This document shows positions 35,940 through 44,113 of a DNA stretch of 64,000 nt, one piece after another. A program made the position numbers and the translations under genes. How positions within the stretch are numbered: position 1 is the stretch's first letter; each line of letters begins with the position of its first letter. Source of the DNA: Anaerolineae bacterium (GTDB lineage Bacteria > Chloroflexota > Anaerolineae > Aggregatilineales > Phototrophicaceae); the NCBI GenBank assembly GCA_022843745.1, contig JALHNB010000008.1:107468-171467 (forward strand), given 5' to 3'. Below the pieces are notes generated by a model that was not told the origin of the DNA, did not search any database, and saw only the letters and a program-made list of their open reading frames with translations.

Positions 35940-36786
35940 CGTTAGCTGTCTCCGCTTCACGCAGCGCCGTTAAAACGTCATCACTCATCGGAAAGCTGTT
36001 CAATTCTGTCGGAAACTCGCGGTTGGTGACTTCCAGCACATATTGGCCTATCGCCTCGCGAATCATGTCGCCAACTTTAGCGTACTGTTTGGCGTGGCGC
36101 GGTGTCAGCGCGTCGAACATTCCCAAAATATCGTGGAAGACCTGCACCTGACCGTCACAACCTGCGCCTGCTCCAATGCCAATCGTCGGGATTTGCAATT
36201 TTTCCGTAATCATCTGTGACAGCGGCGCGGTGACGAGTTCCAGCACGACGGCAAATGCACCTGCATCCTGGACAGCCTGCGCGTCGCGGAGTAAATGCTG
36301 CGCCGAGGCCATCTCTTTGCCCTGTACGCGAAAGCCGCCGAATCGATTCACGCTTTGGGGAGTCAGCCCAATATGTGCCATGACCGGGATTCCAGACTGA
36401 ACAATACGCGCAATCGTCGGCGCGATGGTTTCCCCACCTTCCAGTTTGATCGCGCTCACGCCAGATTCCTGCATTAGCCGCGCGGCATTAGTCAGAGCCT
36501 GTTCCTCGCTCACGTTATAACTCATAAATGGCATATCGCCGACGATCAATGGGCGCTGCGTCACGCGCGTGACGATCTGTGCATGATAAATCATATGATC
36601 GAGCGTCACAGGAATGGTCGATTGATGCCCTTGAATCACCATCCCCAGCGAATCGCCGACCAACAGCATGGGCACACCCGCCGTTTCGCTTAAACTCGCG
36701 CTGGTAGCGTCATAGGCGGTGAGCATGGCAATCGGTTCGCCCTTGTCTTTCATTTTTTGAATATCACGAATCGTGAGTCGCATCAT
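35926..36786 (-). CDS. panB: 3-methyl-2-oxobutanoate hydroxymethyltransferase
   Basis: First committed step of pantothenate synthesis. TIRDIQKMKDKGEPIAMLTAYDATSASLSETAGVPMLLVGDSLGMVIQGHQSTIPVTLDHMIYHAQIVTR, MPFMSYNVS, AIKLEGGE, IPVMAHIGLTPQSVNRFGGFRVQG and IPTIGIGAGAGCDGQVQVFHDILG are family hallmarks. Two adjacent ATGs; AGGAAG lies just upstream. It overlaps the end of the DUF2520 gene by about 23 bp. About 286 aa. Confidence 0.96.
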   Translation of the reverse strand: MMRLTIRDIQKMKDKGEPIAMLTAYDATSASLSETAGVPMLLVGDSLGMVIQGHQSTIPVTLDHMIYHAQIVTRVTQRPLIVGDMPFMSYNVSEEQALTNAARLMQESGVSAIKLEGGETIAPTIARIVQSGIPVMAHIGLTPQSVNRFGGFRVQGKEMASAQHLLRDAQAVQDAGAFAVVLELVTAPLSQMITEKLQIPTIGIGAGAGCDGQVQVFHDILGMFDALTPRHAKQYAKVGDMIREAIGQYVLEVTNREFPTELNSFPMSDDVLTALREAETANGASH

Positions 36787-37639
36787 TATCTTCCTGTTCG
36801 AGCAGATGCTCAATCGCCTCAGTAGAAACGCCTCTTGCGGATAAAATCGGAAATGTTAACCGCGCGAGTTGTTTATAAGTATCCAGTAATGGGGCATTTA
36901 TTCGGCCTAATGCTTCCAGATGCGCTGCGATTGTACCCGTGTCGCCACGAACCAATGGCCCGGTCAGCGCGTCGGGGATACCCTTACGATGCAAATTTTC
37001 AACAGTCGCGCCGACCAAGGCGTTCAGGGCAGCATCGACTGCACCATGTTCCGCCCCCATATCCGTCAATAATCTCTCGGCAGCGGCGTAAAGTGTCACG
37101 GTGTAATTGCTGACCAATACGAGTGCTGCATGGTAAGTTGCCTTCTGTCCCGGCGGTATATTCAGTATATGACCGTTGAGAGAACCAATCATGACTTCCA
37201 ACCACGTCCGCAAATCCGGCGACTCTGTCTCAACTGCGAAAGCCGCGCCGGAAAGATTCACGACTGCCGTGTCCGCAAACGGAAACGCTGGGTGCAGGCT
37301 GCCTATCATCGCGCCGCGTTCAGCCAGTGCGGACAAAATATTCGCGCCATACACACCAGATGTGTGAATCACACCCTTATCAACCCAATTAATGTCCAGG
37401 AGTTGCCCTGTGACGCTTGCAATCGCATTATCCGGCACGGTTATCAGCGACAAATCCGCGCTTTCGGTCACGGCTTGCGGCGATAAAAACGCCTGCGAAT
37501 TCACCGCCGCCGCCAAAGATTCGGCATGAGATTGCGTTCGGCTGTAGACACCAGCAATCGTGTAACCTGCTTGATAGAATAGACGTGCCAGTGCGCCGCC
37601 AACCTTACCTGCGCCGATGATGCCCAAGGATGGCTGCAT
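36764..37639 (-). CDS. Rossmann-like DUF2520 dehydrogenase, candidate ketopantoate reductase
   Basis: 291 aa. N-terminal LGIIGAGKVGGALARLFYQAGYTIAGVYSR is an NAD(P)-binding fold; LITVPDNAIASV and VIHTSGVYGANILSALAERGAMIGSLHPAFPFAD follow. The DUF2520 domain has AAFAVE, GSLNGHILNIPPGQKATYHAALVLVSNYTVTLYAAAERLL and TGPLVRGDTGTIAAHLEAL. It is upstream of and overlapping panB, then panC. Since the operon lacks a classical panE, it may supply the ketopantoate reduction step; this rests on context plus fold and is not proven. Confidence 0.88.
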   Translation of the reverse strand: MQPSLGIIGAGKVGGALARLFYQAGYTIAGVYSRTQSHAESLAAAVNSQAFLSPQAVTESADLSLITVPDNAIASVTGQLLDINWVDKGVIHTSGVYGANILSALAERGAMIGSLHPAFPFADTAVVNLSGAAFAVETESPDLRTWLEVMIGSLNGHILNIPPGQKATYHAALVLVSNYTVTLYAAAERLLTDMGAEHGAVDAALNALVGATVENLHRKGIPDALTGPLVRGDTGTIAAHLEALGRINAPLLDTYKQLARLTFPILSARGVSTEAIEHLLEQEDNDATHDS

Positions 37640-37641
37640 GT

Positions 37642-38430
37642 TTATCCACCAATCGGTGTGGGTGTCGGAATCGGTGCGCTAATGTAGATATTCACCGTAC
37701 ACGATGATCCCATCGAATTGGTGCTATCAAACACGGTCACGCGGAACTGATATTCACCTGGCTCATAAAATGAGGGGACAAATTGCCCTAACTCCCCTAA
37801 TTCCGCTACCGGCTGTGTATATTCCGCCAGCGTTGCGAATGATCCCTGTGTTTGCGGTCCGCTGATCTCGAAACGATAGAAGGCAAAGTCACCGATGTTC
37901 GCCGTACCCACAACCGTGATCGGCTCGAACACGCGCATCCCATTAGCGGGGATTTGCAGCATCGCATTCGGGGTATCACAGCCAATTGCGGGTGGTGAAT
38001 TGGGTACAATCGTGCCAACAGGCGTTGGCGTGAGCGTGGGAGTCGCCAGTACGCGCTGCGAGGGATCATCGGGAGTCAAATTTACGCCGCTGGGGTCGAT
38101 AGCGGTGTTATCCGAACGCGATGGTATAGGCGTGTTGAATTCACCGTCATCCAGTAAAACAACTCGCTCGATACCCGCGTCAGCACGGATCGTTGGCGCG
38201 ACGACCTGCTGAATTCCCACAATGACCAGGCCAAGCTCGATGAGCAAAATTAAAACGGTGACCGCGTTCGAACGCTCGTACCGCGCGATGTCTCGTTCCA
38301 GCTCAAAATGCGTCGAGCGAAAAGAAGAACGCGCATACATCACCCGCCGCCAGGCCCAAAAAATCCCAACGCCAATGAGAATATAAAGGCCTGTCGAAAT
38401 TTGCTCGATCAAAAAAACCAGCGATGTCAT
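37642..38430 (-). CDS. Two-pass membrane protein with extracytoplasmic Ig-like domain, unknown function
   Basis: 262 aa. Two membrane segments (about 4-27 and 55-77) separated by a short basic loop (RRVMYARSSFRSTHFELERDIARYER). A low-complexity linker with TPTLTPTPVG is followed by a beta-rich domain with two cysteines (GCDTPNA and GSSCTVN) that could form a disulfide, and an end PIPTPTPIGG. The EPGEYQFRVTVFDSTNS strand looks like an Ig/FN3-type fold. It starts by a 4-bp overlap (ATGA) with the purine nucleoside phosphorylase stop and ends 2 bp before the DUF2520 gene, so it is co-transcribed. Not recognised beyond this. Confidence 0.75.
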   Translation of the reverse strand: MTSLVFLIEQISTGLYILIGVGIFWAWRRVMYARSSFRSTHFELERDIARYERSNAVTVLILLIELGLVIVGIQQVVAPTIRADAGIERVVLLDDGEFNTPIPSRSDNTAIDPSGVNLTPDDPSQRVLATPTLTPTPVGTIVPNSPPAIGCDTPNAMLQIPANGMRVFEPITVVGTANIGDFAFYRFEISGPQTQGSFATLAEYTQPVAELGELGQFVPSFYEPGEYQFRVTVFDSTNSMGSSCTVNIYISAPIPTPTPIGG

Positions 38431-39263
38431 AATGTGCGCAGCACACCTCTCAAAATTGCTGTCAAGCGTGGTACCAGGACTTTACCAGCCTCCAAAACTT
38501 CCTCGTGATTGGCTTCCAGTTCCGAATCTACCTGGTCAATACACTCGTTAGTAATACCAGAGCAAGCCATGACGCGCATTCCCGCATGACGCGCAACAAT
38601 GACCTCATGCGCCGTAGACATGCCAACCGCGTCCGCGCCCATCCCGCGCAGCATTCGAATTTCTGCCGGAGTCTCAAAATTTGGCCCCGCCAGACAGACA
38701 TAAACACCCTCATGCAGCGTAATGCCAACTTGATCGGCAGCCTGATGCGCCAATTGCCGCAAATCCCGATCATAGGTCTGTGCCATACCCAGGAAGCGCG
38801 GGCCAACCGAGTCGTCATTGGGGCCAACCAGCGGATTACTGCCCGCCATGCCGACAAAATTGATGTGATCGTTGAGCAGCATCAAATCGCCAACATGATA
38901 ATTTTTGTTCAGGCCGCCCGCCGCGTTGGTGAGAATCACAGTATTCACGCCCAGCGCGTGCATGACGCGAATCGGGAATGTCACCTGCTGCATGGTGTAG
39001 CCTTCGTAAAAATGCGCCCGCCCCTGCTGTGCCGCGACCACCTGGCCTTCGAGATAACCGATTACCAGTTGACCGCTGTGTCCATGAACTGTCGAAAGCG
39101 GCCAGCCCGGAATCTCGGCATAGGGAATAGCAACACGATTCTCCAGTGTATCGGCGAGGCTGCCCAGTCCCGACCCCAACACCAAACCCACTGTCGGTTG
39201 CAAATCTGTTTTAAGGCGAATCTGCTCAACCGCCTGGTTGTAATCCTGCCGTGAATAGGTCAT
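38427..39263 (-). CDS. Purine nucleoside phosphorylase (trimeric class)
   Basis: Phosphorolyses inosine and guanosine. 278 aa. VGLVLGSGLGSLADTLEN, IPGWPLSTVHGHSGQLVIGYLEG, AQQGRAHFYEGYTMQQVTFPIRVMHALGVNTVILTNAAGGLN, GDLMLLNDHINF, YVCLAGPNFETPAEIRMLRGMGADAVGMSTAHEVIVARHAGMRV and SGITNEC are class-specific; the Glu in FETPAE and Asn in TNEC fit inosine/guanosine specificity. First gene of the run to panC. The 146-bp gap upstream (39264-39409) must hold the divergent promoters. Confidence 0.95.
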   Translation of the reverse strand: MTYSRQDYNQAVEQIRLKTDLQPTVGLVLGSGLGSLADTLENRVAIPYAEIPGWPLSTVHGHSGQLVIGYLEGQVVAAQQGRAHFYEGYTMQQVTFPIRVMHALGVNTVILTNAAGGLNKNYHVGDLMLLNDHINFVGMAGSNPLVGPNDDSVGPRFLGMAQTYDRDLRQLAHQAADQVGITLHEGVYVCLAGPNFETPAEIRMLRGMGADAVGMSTAHEVIVARHAGMRVMACSGITNECIDQVDSELEANHEEVLEAGKVLVPRLTAILRGVLRTL

Positions 39264-39409
39264 AAGTCCTGTGCCACCCTTGTTGATATAATGGTATTAA
39301 TTATATCCATTCCACTCATCGATTCTAAAATTTTCACGAAATTCATGCAAAACATTAGAAAACTTCGTTAAAATATGAAGTGGTACTAAACTGTCTACAA
39401 GGATAAGTC

Positions 39410-39652
39410 ATGGACGCTCAATCTGAGAAGATTATTTCACATTACGCAGCGGCTTATCAGCAGCTTTATAAGCGCAACCCCAAAGATGTTCGGATTCTCG
39501 GCAACGGTTGGGTCAGTGTCAATGGTGCCAAAATGCGCGTTTCTGAGTTAGAATATCTCACGGTACAACTCCAGCAGGAATATAACCAGGGGCGAACGCT
39601 CGAACAGCGGCGAAACATCGTCAACCGCCTGCTCAAATGGTTCAAACAGTGA
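39410..39652 (+). CDS. Small conserved-looking protein, unknown
   Basis: 80 aa, basic, mostly helical: MDAQSEKIISHYAAAYQQLY, then RNPKDVRILGNGWVSVNGAKMRVSELEYLTVQLQQEY and a basic end RRNIVNRLLKWFKQ. An AAGGAT ribosome site precedes the ATG. Four bases separate it from the next plus-strand gene, suggesting a two-gene unit. Not recognised. Confidence 0.65.
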   Translation: MDAQSEKIISHYAAAYQQLYKRNPKDVRILGNGWVSVNGAKMRVSELEYLTVQLQQEYNQGRTLEQRRNIVNRLLKWFKQ

Positions 39653-39656
39653 CCAC

Positions 39657-40025
39657 ATGACTGATTTCCAAGAGGCTCTTCAACTGGCTCTAGCCGAAGA
39701 TAAAAACTTTGAGGCTGTCGGGCTGGTTGAGATCGCCAGCAGCGAACCCACATTTGCCTTTCAAACCATCCAGGACGTGCCTTATGGACTGCGCATTGGG
39801 ATGGAGCGTTTTCTGCAACGCATCGCTAATGACACCGAAAGCAGCGACCAGTTGGCAGAGGTCAATAATGCCATTTTTTATGACATCGACCAGCGCCAAC
39901 TTGTCTGCAATCTGGTGCAGACCAAAACGCGACGCTATATTCTGGTAATCGTTATCCCGCATCAGAAAAGCTATAAACAATCTTCGAAACGAATCGTCAA
40001 AAAATTGCAGCAGATGTTGGATTAA
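39657..40025 (+). CDS. Small protein, possibly Roadblock/LC7-like
   Basis: 122 aa. Helix (FQEALQLALAEDKNFEAVGLVEIASSEPTF), a central helix (YGLRIGMERFLQRIAN) and strands with LAEVNNAIFYDIDQRQLVCNLVQTKTRRYILVIVIP followed by a basic helix (SYKQSSKRIVKKLQQML). The strand-helix layout resembles Roadblock/LC7 or profilin-like folds, but no diagnostic motif is present; unknown is the honest call. Pairs with the 80-aa gene upstream. Confidence 0.6.
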   Translation: MTDFQEALQLALAEDKNFEAVGLVEIASSEPTFAFQTIQDVPYGLRIGMERFLQRIANDTESSDQLAEVNNAIFYDIDQRQLVCNLVQTKTRRYILVIVIPHQKSYKQSSKRIVKKLQQMLD

Positions 40026-40042
40026 TCCCCAAAAATGTTGGG

Positions 40043-41395
40043 TTAATCGCCCAGGCCAGCACGCCATCGTTCCTGATTGTAATCCTCCGGTGTATCAACA
40101 TCGTGCAGCACGCTATCGGTATCGACATTGATGTAAGCGATCTGATCGCTATGTTTATTGATGACATCGCGCGGCGCACCATCATCCGGCAGTGAGAGAA
40201 TTTCAGACCAAAAGCGCCGATCAATCAAAATCGGATGTCCACGTCGCATCTGGAAGCTGGGTGCGACAATTTTGCCTTTCCCCTCGGCGTAGGCCATCAT
40301 GACCTGGTTGATGACACGCGGTTGGATACGGGGTTGGTCGCCCAGCACAACCATCGCTGCGGAAATATGCGCAGGCATCGCTTCCAGACCCGCTTTCAGC
40401 GACGAGAGCATTTCACCTGTCTGGTAGTTGGCGTTGTGAACAACATCCACACCCATCCGGGTTGCCAATTTTCGCACTTCCCCAGCACGATGCCCGGTCA
40501 CAACCGTGATGTTATCGACATGCGCCAGAACCAACTGCTCGATGATCTGCTCGATGATCGTCTTGTGGCTCGTCCAGGGCATCAGGATTTTATGCTGTCC
40601 CATACGCTTGGACATACCCGCCGCCAACACTATCGCCCCAATAGAACGCTGAACTTCGGAAATTGGGTTGGCGCTGCGAACAGAGCCAATCGCGACCCCT
40701 TGCACACGCTGCGAACGCAAAACCAACCGCGCGATCAAACGCGCCCGCCCACGCAAGTAGCCCTGCGCCGGAGCCTGATTCAGCAAAGCGATGACTCGTG
40801 CTTTATCCGGCACGCCGCGCAGCCCCAATTCCTCGTCACGTAGAACTTGAGCGACCCAGGGTGATTTAACGCGCGCACCTACTCCAAAACCATAACGCTC
40901 CACAATAGCCTGCGCATTGTAAACATGATCTTCGTCGAGCACCTGCCCCAGCACTGAGAGCGATGCGATAGGAACAACCAACGATGTCTCTGGCGGGATG
41001 ACCGGTTCATGGTCATAGGGTGCTTTTAATGGCAGCCCACGAGCGTTATCCGCTTCAATCAGCAGCACGTCCGAATCGACGGAATCGAGTAACCGCGAAA
41101 TGTAATCCGTCGGTGGCCCATAAACATGATTATCGCGAATCTCATCATGGAGAAAAACGAACCGATGTTGATTCAATGCCGACGAAATGGCGACTGCGCC
41201 TTTTGCCAGCGTAATAGCGTGTGGAAAAAGCTGTAATTGATCGGCTTCAATCTGGGTGGTTGTCGTCGCCGTGACGCGCCAACCCGCCTCCGCCAATTCA
41301 TGACCGAGGTTCAAAAGCGTCGAGGTTTTCCCACCCCCGCCAATAAACGCGACCACATCGCCGCGCACGATATCAAACGCCTGTTGAAGGTTCAT
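40043..41395 (-). CDS. YqeC-MocA fusion: selenium/molybdenum hydroxylase maturation protein
   Basis: 450 aa, two domains. Residues about 1-245: YqeC-like P-loop protein (VVAFIGGGGKTSTLLNLGHELAEAGWRVTATTTTQIEADQLQLFP...LLIEADNARGLPLKAPYDHEPVIP). About 250-450: MocA-type nucleotidyltransferase (GAIVLAAGMSKRMGQHKILMPW, VTGHRAGEVRKLA, VVHNANYQTGEMLSSLKAGLEAM, VVLGDQPRIQPRVINQVM, RRGHPILIDRRFW, DVDTPEDY), which makes molybdopterin cytosine dinucleotide. YqeC occurs with selenium-dependent molybdenum hydroxylases. It lies 72 bp downstream of the hydroxylase Mo subunit, fitting a maturation role. Confidence 0.9.
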   Translation of the reverse strand: MNLQQAFDIVRGDVVAFIGGGGKTSTLLNLGHELAEAGWRVTATTTTQIEADQLQLFPHAITLAKGAVAISSALNQHRFVFLHDEIRDNHVYGPPTDYISRLLDSVDSDVLLIEADNARGLPLKAPYDHEPVIPPETSLVVPIASLSVLGQVLDEDHVYNAQAIVERYGFGVGARVKSPWVAQVLRDEELGLRGVPDKARVIALLNQAPAQGYLRGRARLIARLVLRSQRVQGVAIGSVRSANPISEVQRSIGAIVLAAGMSKRMGQHKILMPWTSHKTIIEQIIEQLVLAHVDNITVVTGHRAGEVRKLATRMGVDVVHNANYQTGEMLSSLKAGLEAMPAHISAAMVVLGDQPRIQPRVINQVMMAYAEGKGKIVAPSFQMRRGHPILIDRRFWSEILSLPDDGAPRDVINKHSDQIAYINVDTDSVLHDVDTPEDYNQERWRAGLGD

Positions 41396-41467
41396 CTCAA
41401 ACCCGTCTCTAACCGTTTAGTGGACGAGAGGATAACCTAACCTCGATTCATTTGCCATAAACGAACA

Positions 41468-43696
41468 TTAAAAAACGCCAATACCCTTCGCTCTCAGCGC
41501 CGCGACCACCCGATCTGGTGTCAGCGGGATCGCATCAATCCACACACCCGTCGCATCATGCACTGCCGCCGCAATCGCCGGGGCTAAGGGTAAAAATGGC
41601 ATTTCCGCCATCCCTCGCGCACCCCAGGGGCCAATTGGGTCGGGGTATTCCAGAATCACCGATTTGACTTCCGGCGGAATATCCAGAATCGTCGGGATCA
41701 GATATGTTGATAAGAACGGGTTGCGAATTTTTCCATTGACGGAGACGAGATTTTCCATCAGTGCATAACCCTGCGCCTGGACGACAGCGCCTTCAATCTG
41801 CCCCTGAACCAGTTCAGGGTTTACGGCGCGACCTACATCGTTTGTGGACACGACCCGTAAAACACGAATATGCCCGGTTTCTGTATCGACCTCGACTTCA
41901 ACGGCCTGCGCCACATAGCCATAAGCGAAATTCGGTTCGGCCTTGCCTGTTTCCGGGTCATACATGGTCGTTTTCGGCGGGCGATACTGGTAAGTCGCTT
42001 TGGCTGGACGCTCCTCATTTTTCCAGTTTTCGAGCGCCTGCGCCGCCGCACCGCGAATCGCATTCCCGGCCATAAACGTCAGCCGCGAGGCCGATGCGCT
42101 GCCGGATGTATGCGTTTCAGCCGTGTCATGACCGATCAGCCTGACTTTTTCAACGGGAACACCGATAGCCTCGGCTGCCATCTGCACAAAAACCGTATGT
42201 GCGCCCTGCCCAACCTCAGCACCTGCCTGCCGGACGATAACCTGCTCGATTTCCATCTTGCCATGCAGTTCAATCGTCGCCCAATTCTGCTCCGGGAAGC
42301 CAAAACTGAAGCCGATATTCTTAAAGCCACCCGCGATACCCACACCCCGCCGCAGAGCCGGATTATTCGGTTGTTTGAGTGAATTGCGCTGCCATCTCCC
42401 ATCCTCTGTTTGATGCCAATAACTTTCGCGTCCGCAGGCTTCAAATACTTCCGGCATACTCACACCTGCTGGAAGCGGCGTACTGACCGAGAGAATACTG
42501 CCTTCGCGGATGGTGTTGCGCATCCGCAGTTCCAGCGGGTCGATATTGAGTGCCTCCGCCAGCTTGTTCATCTGCCCTTCGGCTGCGAACAAACCCTGTG
42601 GTGCGCCAAAACCGCGAAACGCGCCCGTTGGAATGTTATTGGTCAAAACAGCATAGGTGTCAATATGAATGTTCGGCACTTCATAAGGGCCAGAGACCAT
42701 CAGATTCGCGTTTGCCAGCACTTTAGTCGAGGTGTAATTATATGGTCCCGCATCGCCAATGACGGTTGACTCGATAGCGACGATTTTGCCATCACGGGTT
42801 GCGCCCCAACGTGCGTATATTTTGATCGGGTGACGCTTGTGGTGATACTGAATCGACTCTTCGCGACTCCAGATCGTCTTGATTGGCTGGCGCAGCTTCC
42901 AGGCCGCTAACGCCAATACAATCTGGATCGACATATCCTCGCGCCCGCCGAACGCGCCACCAATCGCCGGGTAAATAACCCGCACTTCCTCCGGCGGCAA
43001 ATTCAGGGCGTGATAAATCTGCTCCTGGTCTTCATGCACCCATTGTCCGGCAACAATGACCGTCACACGACCTTGCTCATCAATATAACCTAACCCGGCT
43101 TCTGGTTGCAGATAGGCGTGTTCCTGATAACCCGTGTCATATTCGCCCTCAACTATCACTTCCGACTGCGCCCAACCTGCCGCCATATCGCCCATCCGAA
43201 TGCGATAATGGCATAAAATGTTTTTCGGCAAATTGATTTGAATTTGCGGCGCACCATCCTGCATCGCTTCTTCAGGGTCAAAAACAGGCGGCAAATCATC
43301 GTAAGTGACAGCAATAAGCTTCACTGCTTTCGCAGCAATCGCTTCGGTATCCGCTACGACGACAGCCACCATATCGGCATAGCAGCGCACAACATCCGCG
43401 CCGGGGATCGTGCTGCCTGGCCCACACAGCACGGGCTGATCTTTCGTCACCAGTCCATATTCATTTACGGGAACATCTTTGGCGGTAAAAATACCACGCA
43501 CACCGGAAATGGCTTCAGCAGCCTGGGTGTCAATTGCCAATACACGCGCATGGGGACGATCACTAAAGCGGATTTTCATCCACAACTGCCCGTCCATGTT
43601 GATATCGCCCGGATAAGGTGCTTCGCCTGTAACTTTTCCAAGCGCGTCAATCCGGCGGATGGATTGCCCAACCGCAAATGAAGGGTCTTTTGCCAC
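41468..43696 (-). CDS. Molybdenum hydroxylase large (molybdopterin-binding) subunit
   Basis: Xanthine dehydrogenase-family Mo subunit, 742 aa, GTG start with GAGG upstream. N-terminal Ald_Xan_dh domain (RIDALGKVTGEAPYPGDINMDGQLWMKIRFSDRPHARV). Then QEHAYLQPEAGLGY, GGAFGGREDMSIQ, TGAFRGFGAPQGLFAAEGQMNKLAEAL, GAEVGQGAHTVF, a TSGSASASRL cofactor loop and GPWGARGMAEMPFLPLAPAI with the catalytic Glu position. The AFRGFGxPQ loop, not AYxCSFR, excludes form I CO dehydrogenase. Probable substrate is a purine or other N-heterocycle, given the neighbouring nucleoside phosphorylase, XdhC and SsnA. Confidence 0.92.
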   Translation of the reverse strand: MAKDPSFAVGQSIRRIDALGKVTGEAPYPGDINMDGQLWMKIRFSDRPHARVLAIDTQAAEAISGVRGIFTAKDVPVNEYGLVTKDQPVLCGPGSTIPGADVVRCYADMVAVVVADTEAIAAKAVKLIAVTYDDLPPVFDPEEAMQDGAPQIQINLPKNILCHYRIRMGDMAAGWAQSEVIVEGEYDTGYQEHAYLQPEAGLGYIDEQGRVTVIVAGQWVHEDQEQIYHALNLPPEEVRVIYPAIGGAFGGREDMSIQIVLALAAWKLRQPIKTIWSREESIQYHHKRHPIKIYARWGATRDGKIVAIESTVIGDAGPYNYTSTKVLANANLMVSGPYEVPNIHIDTYAVLTNNIPTGAFRGFGAPQGLFAAEGQMNKLAEALNIDPLELRMRNTIREGSILSVSTPLPAGVSMPEVFEACGRESYWHQTEDGRWQRNSLKQPNNPALRRGVGIAGGFKNIGFSFGFPEQNWATIELHGKMEIEQVIVRQAGAEVGQGAHTVFVQMAAEAIGVPVEKVRLIGHDTAETHTSGSASASRLTFMAGNAIRGAAAQALENWKNEERPAKATYQYRPPKTTMYDPETGKAEPNFAYGYVAQAVEVEVDTETGHIRVLRVVSTNDVGRAVNPELVQGQIEGAVVQAQGYALMENLVSVNGKIRNPFLSTYLIPTILDIPPEVKSVILEYPDPIGPWGARGMAEMPFLPLAPAIAAAVHDATGVWIDAIPLTPDRVVAALRAKGIGVF

Positions 43697-43708
43697 TTTG
43701 AACCTCGG

Positions 43709-44098
43709 TTAATCCAGTCGTTTATTGGATTTTTTAAGCTCGCGTTCGATCACCAATTTGCGCGCTTTACGGACTTTTTCCTCATGGCGCATCGCATCTT
43801 TTTGCTTAACCATATCAGCGTCCATGACCTTACGCTTGGGCTTGGGTTTCGCAAAAGCGACAATCAAAGCTGCAACACTACCCAGCACCAAAAAGACAAG
43901 ACCCGTGAAAAACAGGCGCATTTGATCGGGTGGAAGTTCCTGCCCGGTAAAGCCGCCTTTTGTAATTTGAATAACCATTCGTTGAACACTTGGTGCTATA
44001 AAATAAGCGATAATCCCCAGCGCAATCGCCATCAATAAGCCCATGACGGGCCACAGGCCTTTACTTTTTGGCTTTGGTGGTGCTTGATAGTCCTGCAT
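43709..44098 (-). CDS. Small two-pass membrane protein inside the molybdenum hydroxylase operon
   Basis: 129 aa. Proline/lysine N-terminus, two membrane segments (GLWPVMGLLMAIALGIIAYFIA about 14-35; RLFFTGLVFLVLGSVAALIVAFA about 61-83) and a long, highly charged helix (KPKPKRKVMDADMVKQKDAMRHEEKVRKARKLVIERELKK). It lies 12 bp before the Mo subunit and 15 bp after the FAD/FeS subunit, so it is in the operon. Unrecognised; a membrane tether is one possibility. Confidence 0.75.
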   Translation of the reverse strand: MQDYQAPPKPKSKGLWPVMGLLMAIALGIIAYFIAPSVQRMVIQITKGGFTGQELPPDQMRLFFTGLVFLVLGSVAALIVAFAKPKPKRKVMDADMVKQKDAMRHEEKVRKARKLVIERELKKSNKRLD

Positions 44099-44113
44099 AT
44101 TTTTATCCCTTTT

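Noticed and set aside
41468..43696. Form I carbon monoxide dehydrogenase large subunit
   Set aside because: The active-site loop reads AFRGFG, not AYxCSFR.
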